Shown: positions 13,301 to 20,473, counted from the stretch's first letter. The stretch is DNA of 64,000 bases from an uncultured bacterium (GCA_902763805.1 CACWTN010000002.1:1-64000); one strand, 5' to 3'. The notes: a model not told the origin generated them from the sequence alone. A program made the numbers and translations.

Positions 13301-16300
13301 TAGAGTTGCTACATTTACTGATGCACCAACAGATGCACCTGAAGAGGATGATTGTTCACCTTCTCCTGAACCTTTTTGGGTTGCGTTTACACCAAGAATG
13401 TTAACTATGATAGTCTTATTATCAAACTTTCTCGGGTCTTTTACGTTCAACTCATGAGTATCTTCATCAAACTCAAAAGGATCATCCTCGCCTTTTTCTT
13501 TCATGGCGATAGTTCCTTTTCCTGCATTAACATTAACACTATTGGCATTAATATCATCAGTATTTATTATATAAGCAGCAGTTTTACCGCCAACATTTTG
13601 AACATTAACACTTCCTTCAATAACAAATGTTCCGGCTTTACCGCCTGTCACAAGAGCATTAACATAAGCTTCTTCTTGACCTGCGTTTACATTAATATCG
13701 CCTGATTCAACTTTGACTTTAGCGTTATCAATTTTTGCAGTTGCATTACTTTCTAATTTACTAACTAAAACAGAACCACCCAAACCGAATTTGGAAGCTT
13801 CGTCTTTATCAGGATCGTTGCCGCCTATTTTTTCTGAAATAAGTTTATTAATTTCCTCTATCAAGAAATCAACCTTACCTGCTGCATTATAGTTTACAAT
13901 AGAGTTTGCTGCATTAATGTTAACATTACCATCATTTCCTGTTACATTAATAACCGCACCGTTAACAACTTCTGCAACAGTATCATTTTTAAGAGTATTA
14001 ACAAGTATAGAACCAGCTATTGCAGCAGTTTCAGCAGAACCTTGAGCTTTTGCAAAGTTATTAAACAAACCTTCCATGCTTAATTCGTTATTACCTGCAA
14101 ACTCTCTTGGTTTTTTTAGAGCAGAACCTACATTTTTTAAAGTATCAGGATTCAATAATTTTTTAAGTTCTGTATGTAAAAATTCTGCATCCCAATTTGC
14201 AACACCATCACCCTGATCAAAACCGACACCTAAGAAAAGTTCCGTTTTATTGCCGTCTGTACCTTCAACCTCTTGTCCGATTTTAAGTTCAAACGGATTC
14301 ATTGGCATTTGAGTTGTTGCATTAACTTTTACTTCATCTTTTGCAGTAATTTTTGAATTATTAGTAATTTTTGCGTTACTTGTATTATGCTGGTCATCAA
14401 CTATAACAGCAGCACCTGCTCCGATTTTATTACTTGCTCCTGCATTTGCGATTGCCTGGTTTACGGTTAAATCAACAAGATTAGACGAAACATCAACAGT
14501 AGTCGAGTTAATCGTTGAATTATCTATTGTTGCAACAGATGTACTAATCTCATCATTCCATATTCCTGAACCTGAGAATTGAGTTTGCAATTTATCTGCT
14601 ACGTTGCTTACTTTATCCCCAAGTTTTGTAAATAATTTGTCATTCAACCAACCGTACGCTTTTGAAAGAATTCCTTTTTCATTATCTGTAATATCAGCCT
14701 TTGTATCAGTATTTGTCTGATCTTTTGCTTTAACTTCACTTTCTACGGAATTACTAATGTTATTTATATTTTGAGAGACAAATCGTGCGTTGCCGAATGT
14801 AGTTGTAACTTCTGTTTCATTGCCGTCATCATCTTTTTTCGTTTCTGTTACGGCATCTTTTTCTTTTAATGTAATTTTAGAATTATTTTTTACATCAATT
14901 TTTGTATTAGACCTAAAATGATTAATAAGCATAGCAGCGGCTATACCGGTATGTTCTGAGTTTTTACCGACATTAGAAACATTTTTGAGCGATACATCTG
15001 ATTCGTTATGTCCTATAGCTCTCACATTCAAGTTTGTTGATTCAATTGTAGAGTTATCAATAGTTACATTTGTATCATTTTTAACAGTATTGTTCAGAAG
15101 TACAAGATTGTAGGCAGATACTTTATTTTTATCTTCTGAAGAATTGCCGCTGTTTGAACCATTCTCAGAGCTTGAGTCACTGCTGTCATTTGTGTTATCT
15201 CCATCTCCTGAGCCGGAACCGCTATTTGAATCCCCACTACCGGAATCAGAACCGCTATTTGATTCTCCGCTGCCGGATTCGGAATTGTTATTGGTGTTAT
15301 TGTTATCATTGTTTTTATTATCAGAATTATATATTCCTCCGGATTGAGAATAACCTTGTTCTTCATTATTGTTTGTATTTCCGGAGCCTTTCCCTGAGTC
15401 TGAGTTATTGTCGGAATCGTTACCGCTTTCTGGACCTGAGTTTGGTTTTTCACCGGTATTACTGCCTCCTCCTGAGTCTGATGCGTTTCCACTATCACTT
15501 TTCTTTTCTGTAAATAATGACAAGAATTTTGTTCCGTCATATTTTAGTTTTTCAGTCAAGTTAGATAGTGCGTTAATATTCACTTCACCGTCATCGGCTG
15601 AAGTCGAGATTTTAGAATCCTTTATGTTAACTTTTGATTCAGTAGATGCACCTAAACCATACATAAACGCAGAACTTGAATCCATAGTGGCAGTACTTAT
15701 ATCAAAATTTGCTTCTGCATTTGATGTTATATCAACTGAATCAACCGCCATAATATCAGTATTTGTGATATTTATGCTTGATACTGCTTTTGCACCGTCA
15801 AAGAAATCATAAGTATCATCACTAAAGTAGCTTTTGATTGCTTTCCAAACTTGCCATTCATAAGCAGGTGTCCCTTCCGGAAGCTCATCTTCATTAATCT
15901 TCATCATGATTGCCATTACGATATCTGCTCCAAACGCACCAATCCATTTTTCGTAGATTGTGTCTAAAAGTTGAAGACTTGTTTCTGTAGAACTCTTTGC
16001 GTTTGCTTCAATAGTAATCGCATCTGCAATTAATTTTGAATTAGTAATTGTTACTGTCGCTTTTGCAGCCGGTGCTACATCTTTAAAACTCTTATGAATT
16101 AAATTGCTTGTTGTTTTATCTTGTGTTGTATCATCTTTTTTGCCGTCAGGATTGTTATTTTGAGCTGCTTTTAACGCATCATTGTATGCTTTTATTGTAT
16201 CATCTGATACTTCTTTTTCAGAAGAGTCATTAGCCTCAATACTAATTTCTCCTGCAGCCAGAGTAGTGTTATCTATTTTCACTTCGGAAGAATTTTCTGA

Positions 16301-17335
16301 AAGTGATGATTTTTCATAGGTTTTATCTATTGAATATGTTGTTGTGGTTTTATCCTTGTCTTTGTCAGAAGTACTATCAGGGTTAGGTGTTGTTGTTTTA
16401 ACTGTTTTAAGCCCTGTTATAGTGTTTATAATAGTCTTAGTTGTTGTTTTGTTGTTTGTCGAACCATTATCTGAATTTGTTGTTGTAGAATCAGTATTAT
16501 TTCCGGTATTATTGTTTGATTCAATTTTTTCTATTGCCGTTGTTAAGATTTCTTCATTAACTTTATTTGTTACAAGAGCAATTTTACCGTCTTTTAATTC
16601 GATATTATCAGCATTTGTCGTGTCATTAGATACTAAAGAATTAAATAATGCTTCCGCAGCACTATCTGCAGTTATTTCTTTATCATACCCCTGAACACCT
16701 GCAAAAACAGCAGGTTTTGCATTTGCAGATTTTGTCGCATCTTCAGGATTAACATTGGTTAAAATTCTTCTGCCATAAGCATTAACATCATCTCTGGCAA
16801 ATATTTTACCGTTAATGATTATATCGCCGGAAGAATTTGTTATTAAACTTTTGTAATTATCATTTTTTAAATTAAAATCAAGCTGGTCTATATTATCCCC
16901 GTAAGTTTTTTTGAATAAATTATAAGCATTTTGAGAAGGCGCCATTAAGGTTAGTGAACCGACGTTCAAAATGCCTGATGCACCAATAACTATACCGTTA
17001 GGAGAAACAAAAATGGCATGTCCGTTATAAAAGTTGTTATCCTTCATTGTGTTCACAATACCGTTTATGATAACTCTGTTATCAACAAGGTTAACAAACT
17101 TCGAATACCCTTCTTTATAAATAAGATTGGCTATATCGCCTTTCGACAGGTTAAAGTTCTGATATTCTCTAAAACCTGTACTTCCAGCAACTTTTGCAGC
17201 TTCAATGTTATAAACATTTCCGGTTGGATTAACACCCGATATCTCAGATGCTATAACACAAGAAGGTAAACCAAATAAGAGCATACCTGTACTAATCAGG
17301 GCGGCTGTCAGCCTTTTAAACAAGTTTTTTGCCAT
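1334..17335 (-). CDS. Giant two-partner-secretion filamentous adhesin with C-terminal PilZ domain
   Basis: This is a 5333-residue exported protein. It has a long signal peptide (residues 1 to about 29), then a TPS/haemagglutinin activity domain (about 30-180) with the NG-G/SPNGIVIGASG-type strands that direct recognition by a TpsB transporter. Next come thousands of residues of degenerate roughly 50-residue beta-helix repeats of the form GAxxxVNxxxxxxxAxIxNSxI. Low-complexity linkers lie at about 270-330 (Thr/Asn/Ser), 608-735 (Gly/Ser/Asn/Asp) and 1382-1548 (Lys/Asp/Asn). A predicted coiled coil lies at about 3988-4045. The last 100 residues read as a PilZ domain: R5236-x3-R5240, then D5257-x-S-x-x-G5262, then a beta-barrel ending in RYMQKQ. 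The LktA-type leukotoxin/filamentous adhesins are the nearest known style. It is divergent from its TpsB at 17612, and skp follows it. AGGA precedes the ATG. Confidence 0.9.
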   Translation of the reverse strand: MAKNLFKRLTAALISTGMLLFGLPSCVIASEISGVNPTGNVYNIEAAKVAGSTGFREYQNFNLSKGDIANLIYKEGYSKFVNLVDNRVIINGIVNTMKDNNFYNGHAIFVSPNGIVIGASGILNVGSLTLMAPSQNAYNLFKKTYGDNIDQLDFNLKNDNYKSLITNSSGDIIINGKIFARDDVNAYGRRILTNVNPEDATKSANAKPAVFAGVQGYDKEITADSAAEALFNSLVSNDTTNADNIELKDGKIALVTNKVNEEILTTAIEKIESNNNTGNNTDSTTTNSDNGSTNNKTTTKTIINTITGLKTVKTTTPNPDSTSDKDKDKTTTTYSIDKTYEKSSLSENSSEVKIDNTTLAAGEISIEANDSSEKEVSDDTIKAYNDALKAAQNNNPDGKKDDTTQDKTTSNLIHKSFKDVAPAAKATVTITNSKLIADAITIEANAKSSTETSLQLLDTIYEKWIGAFGADIVMAIMMKINEDELPEGTPAYEWQVWKAIKSYFSDDTYDFFDGAKAVSSINITNTDIMAVDSVDITSNAEANFDISTATMDSSSAFMYGLGASTESKVNIKDSKISTSADDGEVNINALSNLTEKLKYDGTKFLSLFTEKKSDSGNASDSGGGSNTGEKPNSGPESGNDSDNNSDSGKGSGNTNNNEEQGYSQSGGIYNSDNKNNDNNNTNNNSESGSGESNSGSDSGSGDSNSGSGSGDGDNTNDSSDSSSENGSNSGNSSEDKNKVSAYNLVLLNNTVKNDTNVTIDNSTIESTNLNVRAIGHNESDVSLKNVSNVGKNSEHTGIAAAMLINHFRSNTKIDVKNNSKITLKEKDAVTETKKDDDGNETEVTTTFGNARFVSQNINNISNSVESEVKAKDQTNTDTKADITDNEKGILSKAYGWLNDKLFTKLGDKVSNVADKLQTQFSGSGIWNDEISTSVATIDNSTINSTTVDVSSNLVDLTVNQAIANAGASNKIGAGAAVIVDDQHNTSNAKITNNSKITAKDEVKVNATTQMPMNPFELKIGQEVEGTDGNKTELFLGVGFDQGDGVANWDAEFLHTELKKLLNPDTLKNVGSALKKPREFAGNNELSMEGLFNNFAKAQGSAETAAIAGSILVNTLKNDTVAEVVNGAVINVTGNDGNVNINAANSIVNYNAAGKVDFLIEEINKLISEKIGGNDPDKDEASKFGLGGSVLVSKLESNATAKIDNAKVKVESGDINVNAGQEEAYVNALVTGGKAGTFVIEGSVNVQNVGGKTAAYIINTDDINANSVNVNAGKGTIAMKEKGEDDPFEFDEDTHELNVKDPRKFDNKTIIVNILGVNATQKGSGEGEQSSSSGASVGASVNVATLKQEIEAYIDNSTITADEVNVNADTASKKIDVLLAAASAGGYDMKEAKEEGKKSNEEKEQEKPSSDNDKPKENESSSDDNNNNNNDNDKKKSKNIGNWMDMLDEAGDDEEDVMNLNDLFAENDASEQAQSSVKKNSETIKTTDKTVDKDGKEAAPKIEEGGDPDKGTSNKGAITDDAKNKKSNADTLTDNDNKKLEGDDNKKADTKTASSNFSLAAAGSVDITKDETKATAKITNSTINVGKKAEVSSSYDAFVVDVNGGFAKAGNVAVGAGVNIYRNYSAAKSLVENSIINFTSSDAEGLNVLSNTVIGLYDVTVGIGAATNNEDNLKIGVGGSFGWNTLKNTVSSKINNSTVKKENDAKNPNVTVEAKDNSKIWNVTGGVAYSKGGQGSTGIGAGIAATVNYSSKDIVAEVINSNILNAGDVKINADLTQDYNTIAIAAALATGSKSSYNFDGAVNTEVNTNKVTARGKNSTIVSDGDVSITATENVANQSLAGGLNFSTSQSGVGVGIGAIVNVDKPTITAEADNLKVEKSNSIDIKAKEIEDLKFLAVNLGIQTSGGTTVNVNGIANVFISDIVAQAVNNSVLNSTGNVGINSIYDNTLGGITVAAGGSMDGNAIGANLIANVYNNHVTAELKKGSKINTDGDVTVNAKASEELTLTPVGVALSNGGSTVAANINANVFVDTIKAQLFGEVEKSGSVLVNASDVTSIITRGGTLGLSNGGSAINGNVNVDVLDKTVTAEIKDTTVNSAGDVNVIATSVNAFGATKDKDGNYDSASLDYAKEYTAQDSNNNYKERSATDEDKEDSFANWNMFYDLSASFQAAVSGAIVVKVVDNEVNSYIQNSNINAGNLNVLAKDYTATNAIIGRLSYGGSASVGANVFVLAGNSNVNSKILSGSKLDIENNTAVAADSIKKATLISVGGGASGTASVNGSAVANVINDTITAKIDDGVNIETGSLNVNASSDNDLKGLVVNANAAGTAAIGAVVYVNKQKSETYAQIGTEGKSGATIKADNDVIVKSQADDEFSALLVNIGGAGTAAIGATGLLNFVDSTAKSGVYNSDVTSEQGKVDVIADRGFNRQEKTSVNPFRSWFKDTSAYKKSGKTESDGTTNTKSDGITENDIKNLAPKVGVFSVGASGTVAVNASVISNDMEGHITSEVKNSTISAEKGLNVQAKQDFTNFDAMAAVAGAGNVAINVSGIINVLEDTITAEVNNTKVTKGGVNVDSKSVMDVNQVVISGQGAGVGAAVGASVDVNKINDKVYAYVKNGSEIHGGTNVNAEHAIEINNILIGASVAGTGFAGNFIPLINTYTGTTIAQVINSNVNDGDIYINANDYVDNFSAIAGVAGAAIGGSMNGFLIRNDYENTVDASLKEMNINTNNNINISSSSVVDSENALMSASITGIGGALSVNIILNSIDSTVKSYIEDTVITNAGNITLTANKDKNGNIFQDRIHNLTGSVGLAGLGGASSTNLIYNMYENTTLSYVEKTDIQKAANLIVEAHGDKLFEGNNYGVSAAAVGGTLLVDAIANQIESETRAYVLANYKDENGNAKDINIDNEINVTANDRIVATSDMGFAAMGLGAGGANINVSNYNEIVSAEILTDADNKVKAKQANLASNIVYALKNTISGFAGGGIAIAGDISVIQLGKREAIDDKDRNDSSINNALSKVQEQYNKATSDDKNDTNPKGDGKFNATTSTKDKTGAIARVNGNLETTEDITLNSKTVIKGVDKDGKLTDTLSFENTSVTLGGLAAGVGVKLVDFSNSTDAEITGGNVKADGNININAESVNNVKMTNKQYSAGAASIGGAVGIYDNKALTNAKITNADVNAKNVNINAKSSNKADISSEAVTVGGIDVNVSISKVIDKNVTNAIVTGDTNITADYLNLHATGNADVATSLQTDVVAAAKIAVINSKADETSITRAIIKDVNGDINVKGLNLVASSDKLVASTSTNTTSATGLGIGTTSSGANMNATMQAGIDSIKTQDDKKGLTINNSGKTIILSGAKASKVDMDNLADLIETESIDSATAEAKAYIENKSFSLFDFSVIKPKATNNVISNAIMKSDNHNADSLKMLAKINEQASAELSSLSTSAITIGVSSLTTDVIGNVGVDVAGVNTIAKAVDIEVDSNVESSHSLESASYGIASGSGLGMTADVKSNTTLNIGGELNADTVDITTNTNRLSTIDYSSSAGGGISVTSIRVDNKVNGESVINLDNYTPSKDYANKLTISHNSENTQDTVSSSVSGGALSISTASVGGELDSKTSLNIKNSDINLDNDIDISVNNTNIVKDTASMTNGGVIAIVSNDVNHTYGSGTAITVDNSKISAKNLIMKAISKVKNARENDWVDYRGASYGFVAGNDTKLTNNINQTSEIEFKNGAEVNADENVNLTVNTDANFMQKIDSSGAGFVAVPKSTNKLITNNTNRVAIDETSSVSAKRSTVFDFDSNNTLHTRSYADAKNFAGKPVAKSYLTLNVNNKLENKGKINAGSVVDINFMDYSNNDLNQYARTEADAAVATSDQDGSLTRTYKNLINVAKNALIASKKDIDINYGSGKETLNSEISFRSTSYGLFGIPITVRGHWNKISGGPSHKLVLDGEMKAGEGSNRYMKITSDGKIDFTTLQGFGKDDYILSEDVTGDSSDIKNNTIKILQARISEINKQIEELDKTIAKKEEAIDMIDKAIENIEAMENELNNPKYTQLSLEEFEKAGNEDYKALVKKALSDNNAGSVDYETITTEYIAYVKEMRNEIEKANDKFYTDGIEPSVKESDIMNIAKFIDSKKDGDTTNVYKNLTEQQIKILSDNADIVAKRLTETEKGKYNVYNDKYILVPSFTVPDATSATGTKEMTEAEALSTIKTLFADQLAIMKNDKANDESEKNLLVKNSKTQAENLLAIVFSKIDTIGDIPYFVELADIATEASGIYINGNISDVNDITGSGEFKVDSPALTVDNYSTRSVIVNSVMFGDGTHNGLIINGKGYSDYMNDDNKVIGTNDGVHYRSIGIGGNGDVKITNYYDVLNPFAGTLDIPHNLQTSDITMQRPILTSGKLDIFNDSGDIIALSDIEAGSKHLVSTRGNIQIMPDNKFTFKKNDSMFAGKNIRITGKEADMEEGGTIQAGYRERKLVITDEMLKPKNLVLDPTTGETNMINLGATPYLGDANGNNIKAIYKDGQIYVFGIDYTNGTVDMDIQSGSVASNIITKSGGNPITIKNDTNKVVNISKIFNPVSHGDFYMAGEADYSNRQHKPINLSNSAGAINIDSNGGINFNSYITNESGNINITNKNGDITIYDEIMTYMDDIIVSQNNGNVINGMSDKVLDKHYSVNFADYDKWEKIYIPNFVTSGNLVLNVIDGDIGVNSNPNAKIGIDATTRDYTDSLNVGVIGTIIATAKNNIKTDKRLINLRGYYTDLNLKEVTSDGDVILTAADWNTPDLRPTPKNDEEYFTGYSILNASENGSPINGQNVSLISSNTIGSADKKMVINQDTLTNNGAKVSIEGENNVYVDLKTNSNNPLHIDSIISKRGDIDLTNATNSIINYITSGGDLHILETGKELTIYNIGGNAIGFDDILYPHDNIGNGTNAAVPQSIEIEVLDALGGSDANSTLKIYTAYVQGRNKGQGEFDSNGRQIADVSLMADNIYVNSANAKDSSVTTKKNPNGFKQTNKTYADTQLGLVGDTIYKAQGINAYGEGKAIVLDVKGVSKEFIDGNTNSATRTNYNIQTPVTQEPMFANPDNQIVDHDYRAKNAVISINNNSSTNRGAVFNAIYADDAYIDTKSTDLSVKDGYIKDYAEFSNVNKKITVDNNYRRRLRDADTQLFTAKTGSFSLGLDSSIDMKTTAPIVGNDFDKLANDYQSEGNFVNRSRKDSKNLNENVDRYKAYEKQNYQEELKRTSMRFDTTKDAELISNVKIYDLSTTGASIKNIDGLKIGDETKVRIAFDDLDVTLKSKVVSITGERAGVEFVDITPDVANKILYRYMQKQNTMKISKK

Positions 17336-17611
17336 TCTTTTATTCCTATGTATTCAATAATTATGCTATATTTTAACTAATATTATTATTCTAACAATTA
17401 ATCATTTACATCGCAGTAAATTTGCAAAAAAATTTAACAAAAATTTACACATTTGTCATAATGCTAAAAATCTGTCATAGAGAGGGTCCCCCCACCCTAA
17501 AAAATTCATAATTTTGAGTAAACTTTTTTGTAAAAAATCATCATTTTTTTGTAAAAAATTTGTTGAAAATCTAAAAAATTTCATGATATTATTTTTTTAA
17601 ATAGAGGAAAA
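17336..17611. promoter_or_regulatory. Divergent promoter region between adhesin and transporter genes
   Basis: This is a 276-bp AT-rich gap. Toward the transporter there is a good sigma-70-type promoter, TTGAAA at 17563-17568 and TATTAT at 17587-17592 (18-bp spacer), followed by AGAGG before the ATG. A direct repeat TTTTTTGTAAAAAAT occurs twice at about 17524 and 17544, just upstream of the -35. A small C-rich hairpin, AGGGT-CCCCCC-ACCCT, lies at about 17483-17498. Toward the adhesin, AGGA precedes the ATG, but I see no convincing -35/-10 pair. The direct repeat could be a regulator site for the pair. Confidence 0.6.
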
Positions 17612-19864
17612 ATGAAAAAGAGTTTTATATTAATATGTCTTGTTGCAGCCCAGCTGTCTGTATCTGCCGCTCCGGAGGGTGCTCCGATTATTCCGCAAGC
17701 CGGAACTGTCAATAATCAGAGTTTAGAGATGCTTAGACAGCATCAGTTAGAAAGACAAATTCAGGAAGATTATCAGAGATTTGAGGAACGGAAAGAAAGC
17801 GGCGAAGCTGATAAAGACGAAGAAGTAAAAAAACAAGAAGGTTTTATTGAAAAAGCTAAGCCGGAAGAGTATGCTACAAAAGGTGTGTATGTAGATAATT
17901 TTGAAGTTTCACCTTCATATATAATGACGGTAGAAGAAGTAGAAGAAATTTTAGCTCCCTATAAGGGTAAGAATTTAACATTTGTACAACTAAAAGAAAT
18001 TGTTGCAAAGTTTAATACTTGGTATGCAAGAAATGGCTGTGTTACATGCAGAGCATTTTTACCGGCTCAAACATTAGAAAACGGTGTTGTAAAAATTAAA
18101 CTTGTTGAAGGGCGAGTTGGTGATGTAAGCGTTTCTGAAAATAAGTGGACAAGGTCAAAATATATTGAAGAAAGACTTGATTTAAGAAAAGGTAATGTTT
18201 TTAATATTCAAGATTTAGAGCGCTCAATGGTTATATTTAACAGATATAATAACGGTGTTCAACTGACAGGTTCTTTGAGTGCCGGTCAAGCTGAGATGGG
18301 AACCACAGATGTTCAAATTAAAGCTCACGAAAAATTTCCTTTTCATATAACCGCAATGATGGATAACGCAGGAAGACAGTCTATCGGTGAATACCGCGGT
18401 GGTCTTATGCTTCGGCATGACAGCTTAACGAAACATCGTGACCCACTGACATTAGGTTTTTATGCCAACAAACATGCAATAACACCATTTGCTGATTATA
18501 ATTACCCCGTAAATAGAAAAGACGGCAGAATCGGTTTTAGTTTTTCATCTTCTAACTCAGAAATCGGACATGGCGCATACAGAATTTTTAACATTAAAAG
18601 CCGTTCACAAAACTACTCGTTGTATTATACTCAACCAATATTCAGAAAACCATGGACTGAGTTAACGAGTACAACGTCTATTGCTTATAAACATTCTGCA
18701 ACAAGTTTTGACGGACATGATATTTTTGAAGACAAAGTTACAACTGCAACAACAGGTTTGACATACAGATATGATACAAAAAAAGGGATTTGGTATGTTA
18801 ATCAAAATGTCGGATACTCATTTCCAATTTTTGATAAAAATTCAAATTACCTGAAAGTAGATGGTGGAGTATTAAGGTTACATGACTTTGGACATGGTTT
18901 TGTAGGAACTGTTCGAGGCAATTATCAGTTTATTCCCAAAGATGATGTGCCTTATATCGACCAAATGATAGCCGGTGGCGCAACAACAGTCAGAGGGTAT
19001 TCAGAAGGTCTTTTAGTAGGAAGAAACGGATATATACTTAGTGCTGAACTTATGTTCCCGCTTGGACCAAGGGTTATTTATACAAAGAAACACCCAAACA
19101 CTCCAACTCCTTTTATCGGAAATTATGTTAAAGGCTTTGTATTTGCTGACCACGCAGGAATATTCCCATATAAAGGAAGCGGATCCGGACATCAAAGCTA
19201 CGACGGAAGTGACTTCTTAGCAAGTATAGGTTTCGGTACAAAAATCAACCTGCCCGGAGAACTAAACCTGAGAATGGCATGGGGGTTCCCGCTTATGAGC
19301 AACAGATACGAAACAAGCAGTTGGGGAAGATTTCATATAGACTTATCCTTATCTCCTGATTTCGATACGATAGTCGCATTAAGACAGCCAAAAGGGGTAA
19401 GTGGAGAAACCAATGAAAGTGCAGAAAATGAACCTGCTACTAAAACCGAGGTTAGTTACGGCCAAAAATTCGTAAGAGCTGAAATTGATACAACCAAGAC
19501 AAAAAAAGAAATAAGAGAAGAAAAGAAAGCTCAGAAGCAGAAAGCAAAAGAAGCTAAGTTGAAGGCTAAAGAAGAACAAGAAAGAGTTAAAAAAGAACAA
19601 AAAGAAGAAGAGGAAATTGATGAATTAATATACGGAAAGCAAAAATCATCAAAATTTGAATTATTAAAGCTAAAAACAAAGAACTTTTTCTCAAAAAAAG
19701 AACTTGATAAAACAAAAAATAAACAAGAAAAAATAAATAAAAAAACAGATAAATCAACTGTTGAACAAATACCTTCAAAGATTGAATTATTTAAAAATAA
19801 GTCAAAATCTTTTTTCGCAAAAATGAAGTTTAATAAAGCAAAAAAAGAACAAGAAACAATGTAA
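17612..19864 (+). CDS. TpsB/FhaC-ShlB-type outer-membrane transporter with Lys-rich C-terminal tail
   Basis: This is a 750-residue protein. It has a signal peptide (residues 1 to about 20), a charged linker, a POTRA_2 domain (about 90-175; 'YVDNFEVSP' to 'VKIKLVEGRVGDV'), then a beta-barrel of about 400 residues. The hallmark VRGY motif of barrel loop L6 is at 460-463 (GGATTVRGYSEG). TpsB proteins thread the partner adhesin across the outer membrane after POTRA recognition of its TPS domain. The expected last strand ends near residue 590 (HIDLSLSPDF). Beyond it is about 155 residues of Lys/Glu-rich sequence with a near-repeat, SKFELLKLKTKNFFSKK and SKIELFKNKSKSFFAKM. This is not normal for the family, whose barrel strand is usually terminal. 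It is divergent from the 5333-residue adhesin at 1334-17335, its presumed substrate. Confidence 0.92.
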   Translation: MKKSFILICLVAAQLSVSAAPEGAPIIPQAGTVNNQSLEMLRQHQLERQIQEDYQRFEERKESGEADKDEEVKKQEGFIEKAKPEEYATKGVYVDNFEVSPSYIMTVEEVEEILAPYKGKNLTFVQLKEIVAKFNTWYARNGCVTCRAFLPAQTLENGVVKIKLVEGRVGDVSVSENKWTRSKYIEERLDLRKGNVFNIQDLERSMVIFNRYNNGVQLTGSLSAGQAEMGTTDVQIKAHEKFPFHITAMMDNAGRQSIGEYRGGLMLRHDSLTKHRDPLTLGFYANKHAITPFADYNYPVNRKDGRIGFSFSSSNSEIGHGAYRIFNIKSRSQNYSLYYTQPIFRKPWTELTSTTSIAYKHSATSFDGHDIFEDKVTTATTGLTYRYDTKKGIWYVNQNVGYSFPIFDKNSNYLKVDGGVLRLHDFGHGFVGTVRGNYQFIPKDDVPYIDQMIAGGATTVRGYSEGLLVGRNGYILSAELMFPLGPRVIYTKKHPNTPTPFIGNYVKGFVFADHAGIFPYKGSGSGHQSYDGSDFLASIGFGTKINLPGELNLRMAWGFPLMSNRYETSSWGRFHIDLSLSPDFDTIVALRQPKGVSGETNESAENEPATKTEVSYGQKFVRAEIDTTKTKKEIREEKKAQKQKAKEAKLKAKEEQERVKKEQKEEEEIDELIYGKQKSSKFELLKLKTKNFFSKKELDKTKNKQEKINKKTDKSTVEQIPSKIELFKNKSKSFFAKMKFNKAKKEQETM

Positions 19865-19876
19865 AAATCGAGAAAT

Positions 19877-19954
19877 ATGAAAAAGAGTTTAATTTTATTT
19901 AGTTGTATATGTACGTTTAGTTTTAGTAGTGCCTTAGCTTATGGAGAAAGATAA
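19877..19954 (+). pseudogene. Orphan signal-peptide remnant
   Basis: Twelve nt after the transporter stop an ATG opens a 25-codon frame, MKKSLILFSCICTFSFSSA-LAYGER, which is a complete lipid-free signal peptide with an ALA cleavage site and then a stop. The first codons resemble the start of the transporter gene. The mature protein is missing. The frame ends where the oppositely oriented FtsI fragment ends, so both look cut by one rearrangement at about 19955. An intact micro-ORF is less likely. Confidence 0.6.
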
Positions 19955-20404
19955 TTTACCCCCTCCGATATTTTCTATACCGATTGAGTTTTGGGAGAGA
20001 TAACTGTAAAACCCAATGATATGCGAAGCAATATTGCCTTGTGGGTAAAATCTTCTGTTTATAGTACCAATACTGATTTCACGCAATTTTAGCTTGTTGA
20101 TTTTTTCAACAGAGTGCCTGTCAACATCTTTTTTGAGAGTAATAATATTTATTTTTTTTGATTTAAGTTTTTCTAAAAGTTCATCTGTCGCAAGCTTCAT
20201 TCCGTTTCTGTCGAGAATATTGCCTCTTAATGTTGGAGAATCTGTACTCCTGATTGCAATACCCTTAGCCTTATATCCGCTAAGATCAAGAACTTGCACA
20301 CCAAATAACCACCCTGTGAGCAAAATAAATGCCAAAGTCATCAAACCCTGCAAAATTGCTATTCTTTTGTTAACTTTTTCTTCTAAATCTTTTCTCATTT
20401 TCAC
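19934..20404 (-). pseudogene. N-terminal fragment of FtsI/PBP2-type transpeptidase
   Basis: The frame starts GTG-AAA-ATG after GAGG. It encodes a cytoplasmic tail, one TM helix (about residues 16-38, LQGLMTLAFILLTGWLFGVQ), and the first part of a class B penicillin-binding-protein dimerisation domain: RGNILDRNGMKLA, then RRFYPQGNIASHIIGFYS and GIEN. Intact FtsI is about 550-600 residues with SxxK, SxN and KTG motifs. Here only about 145 residues remain, and the last 11 (IGGGKLSFSIS) are read through unrelated DNA. The transpeptidase domain is absent, so it cannot act as a cell-wall enzyme. The break at about 19955-19965 coincides with the truncated signal-peptide ORF on the other strand. Confidence 0.8.
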
Positions 20405-20473
20405 TAATCCTCTATTTTAAATATAAATGGGCAGTGTGTCAGAAACGGACATTTAAAATTCTGATTGCGATAT

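Noticed and set aside
12603-13457. Long plus-strand ORF (284 codons) inside the adhesin gene
   Set aside because: It is antisense to a low-complexity part of the adhesin, is Ser/Leu/Phe-rich as expected of a shadow frame, and has no ribosome-binding site. The same holds for the other antisense ORFs between 1.3 and 17.3 kb.
15130-15510. Repetitive tract that could suggest a microsatellite or CRISPR array
   Set aside because: It is codon-level repetition encoding a Gly/Ser/Asn/Asp linker in the adhesin frame. No regular repeat-spacer unit exists.
17483-17498. C-rich hairpin as a terminator or riboswitch
   Set aside because: The stem is only 5 bp with no T-tract or conserved aptamer pattern, so it is mentioned only as a local feature.
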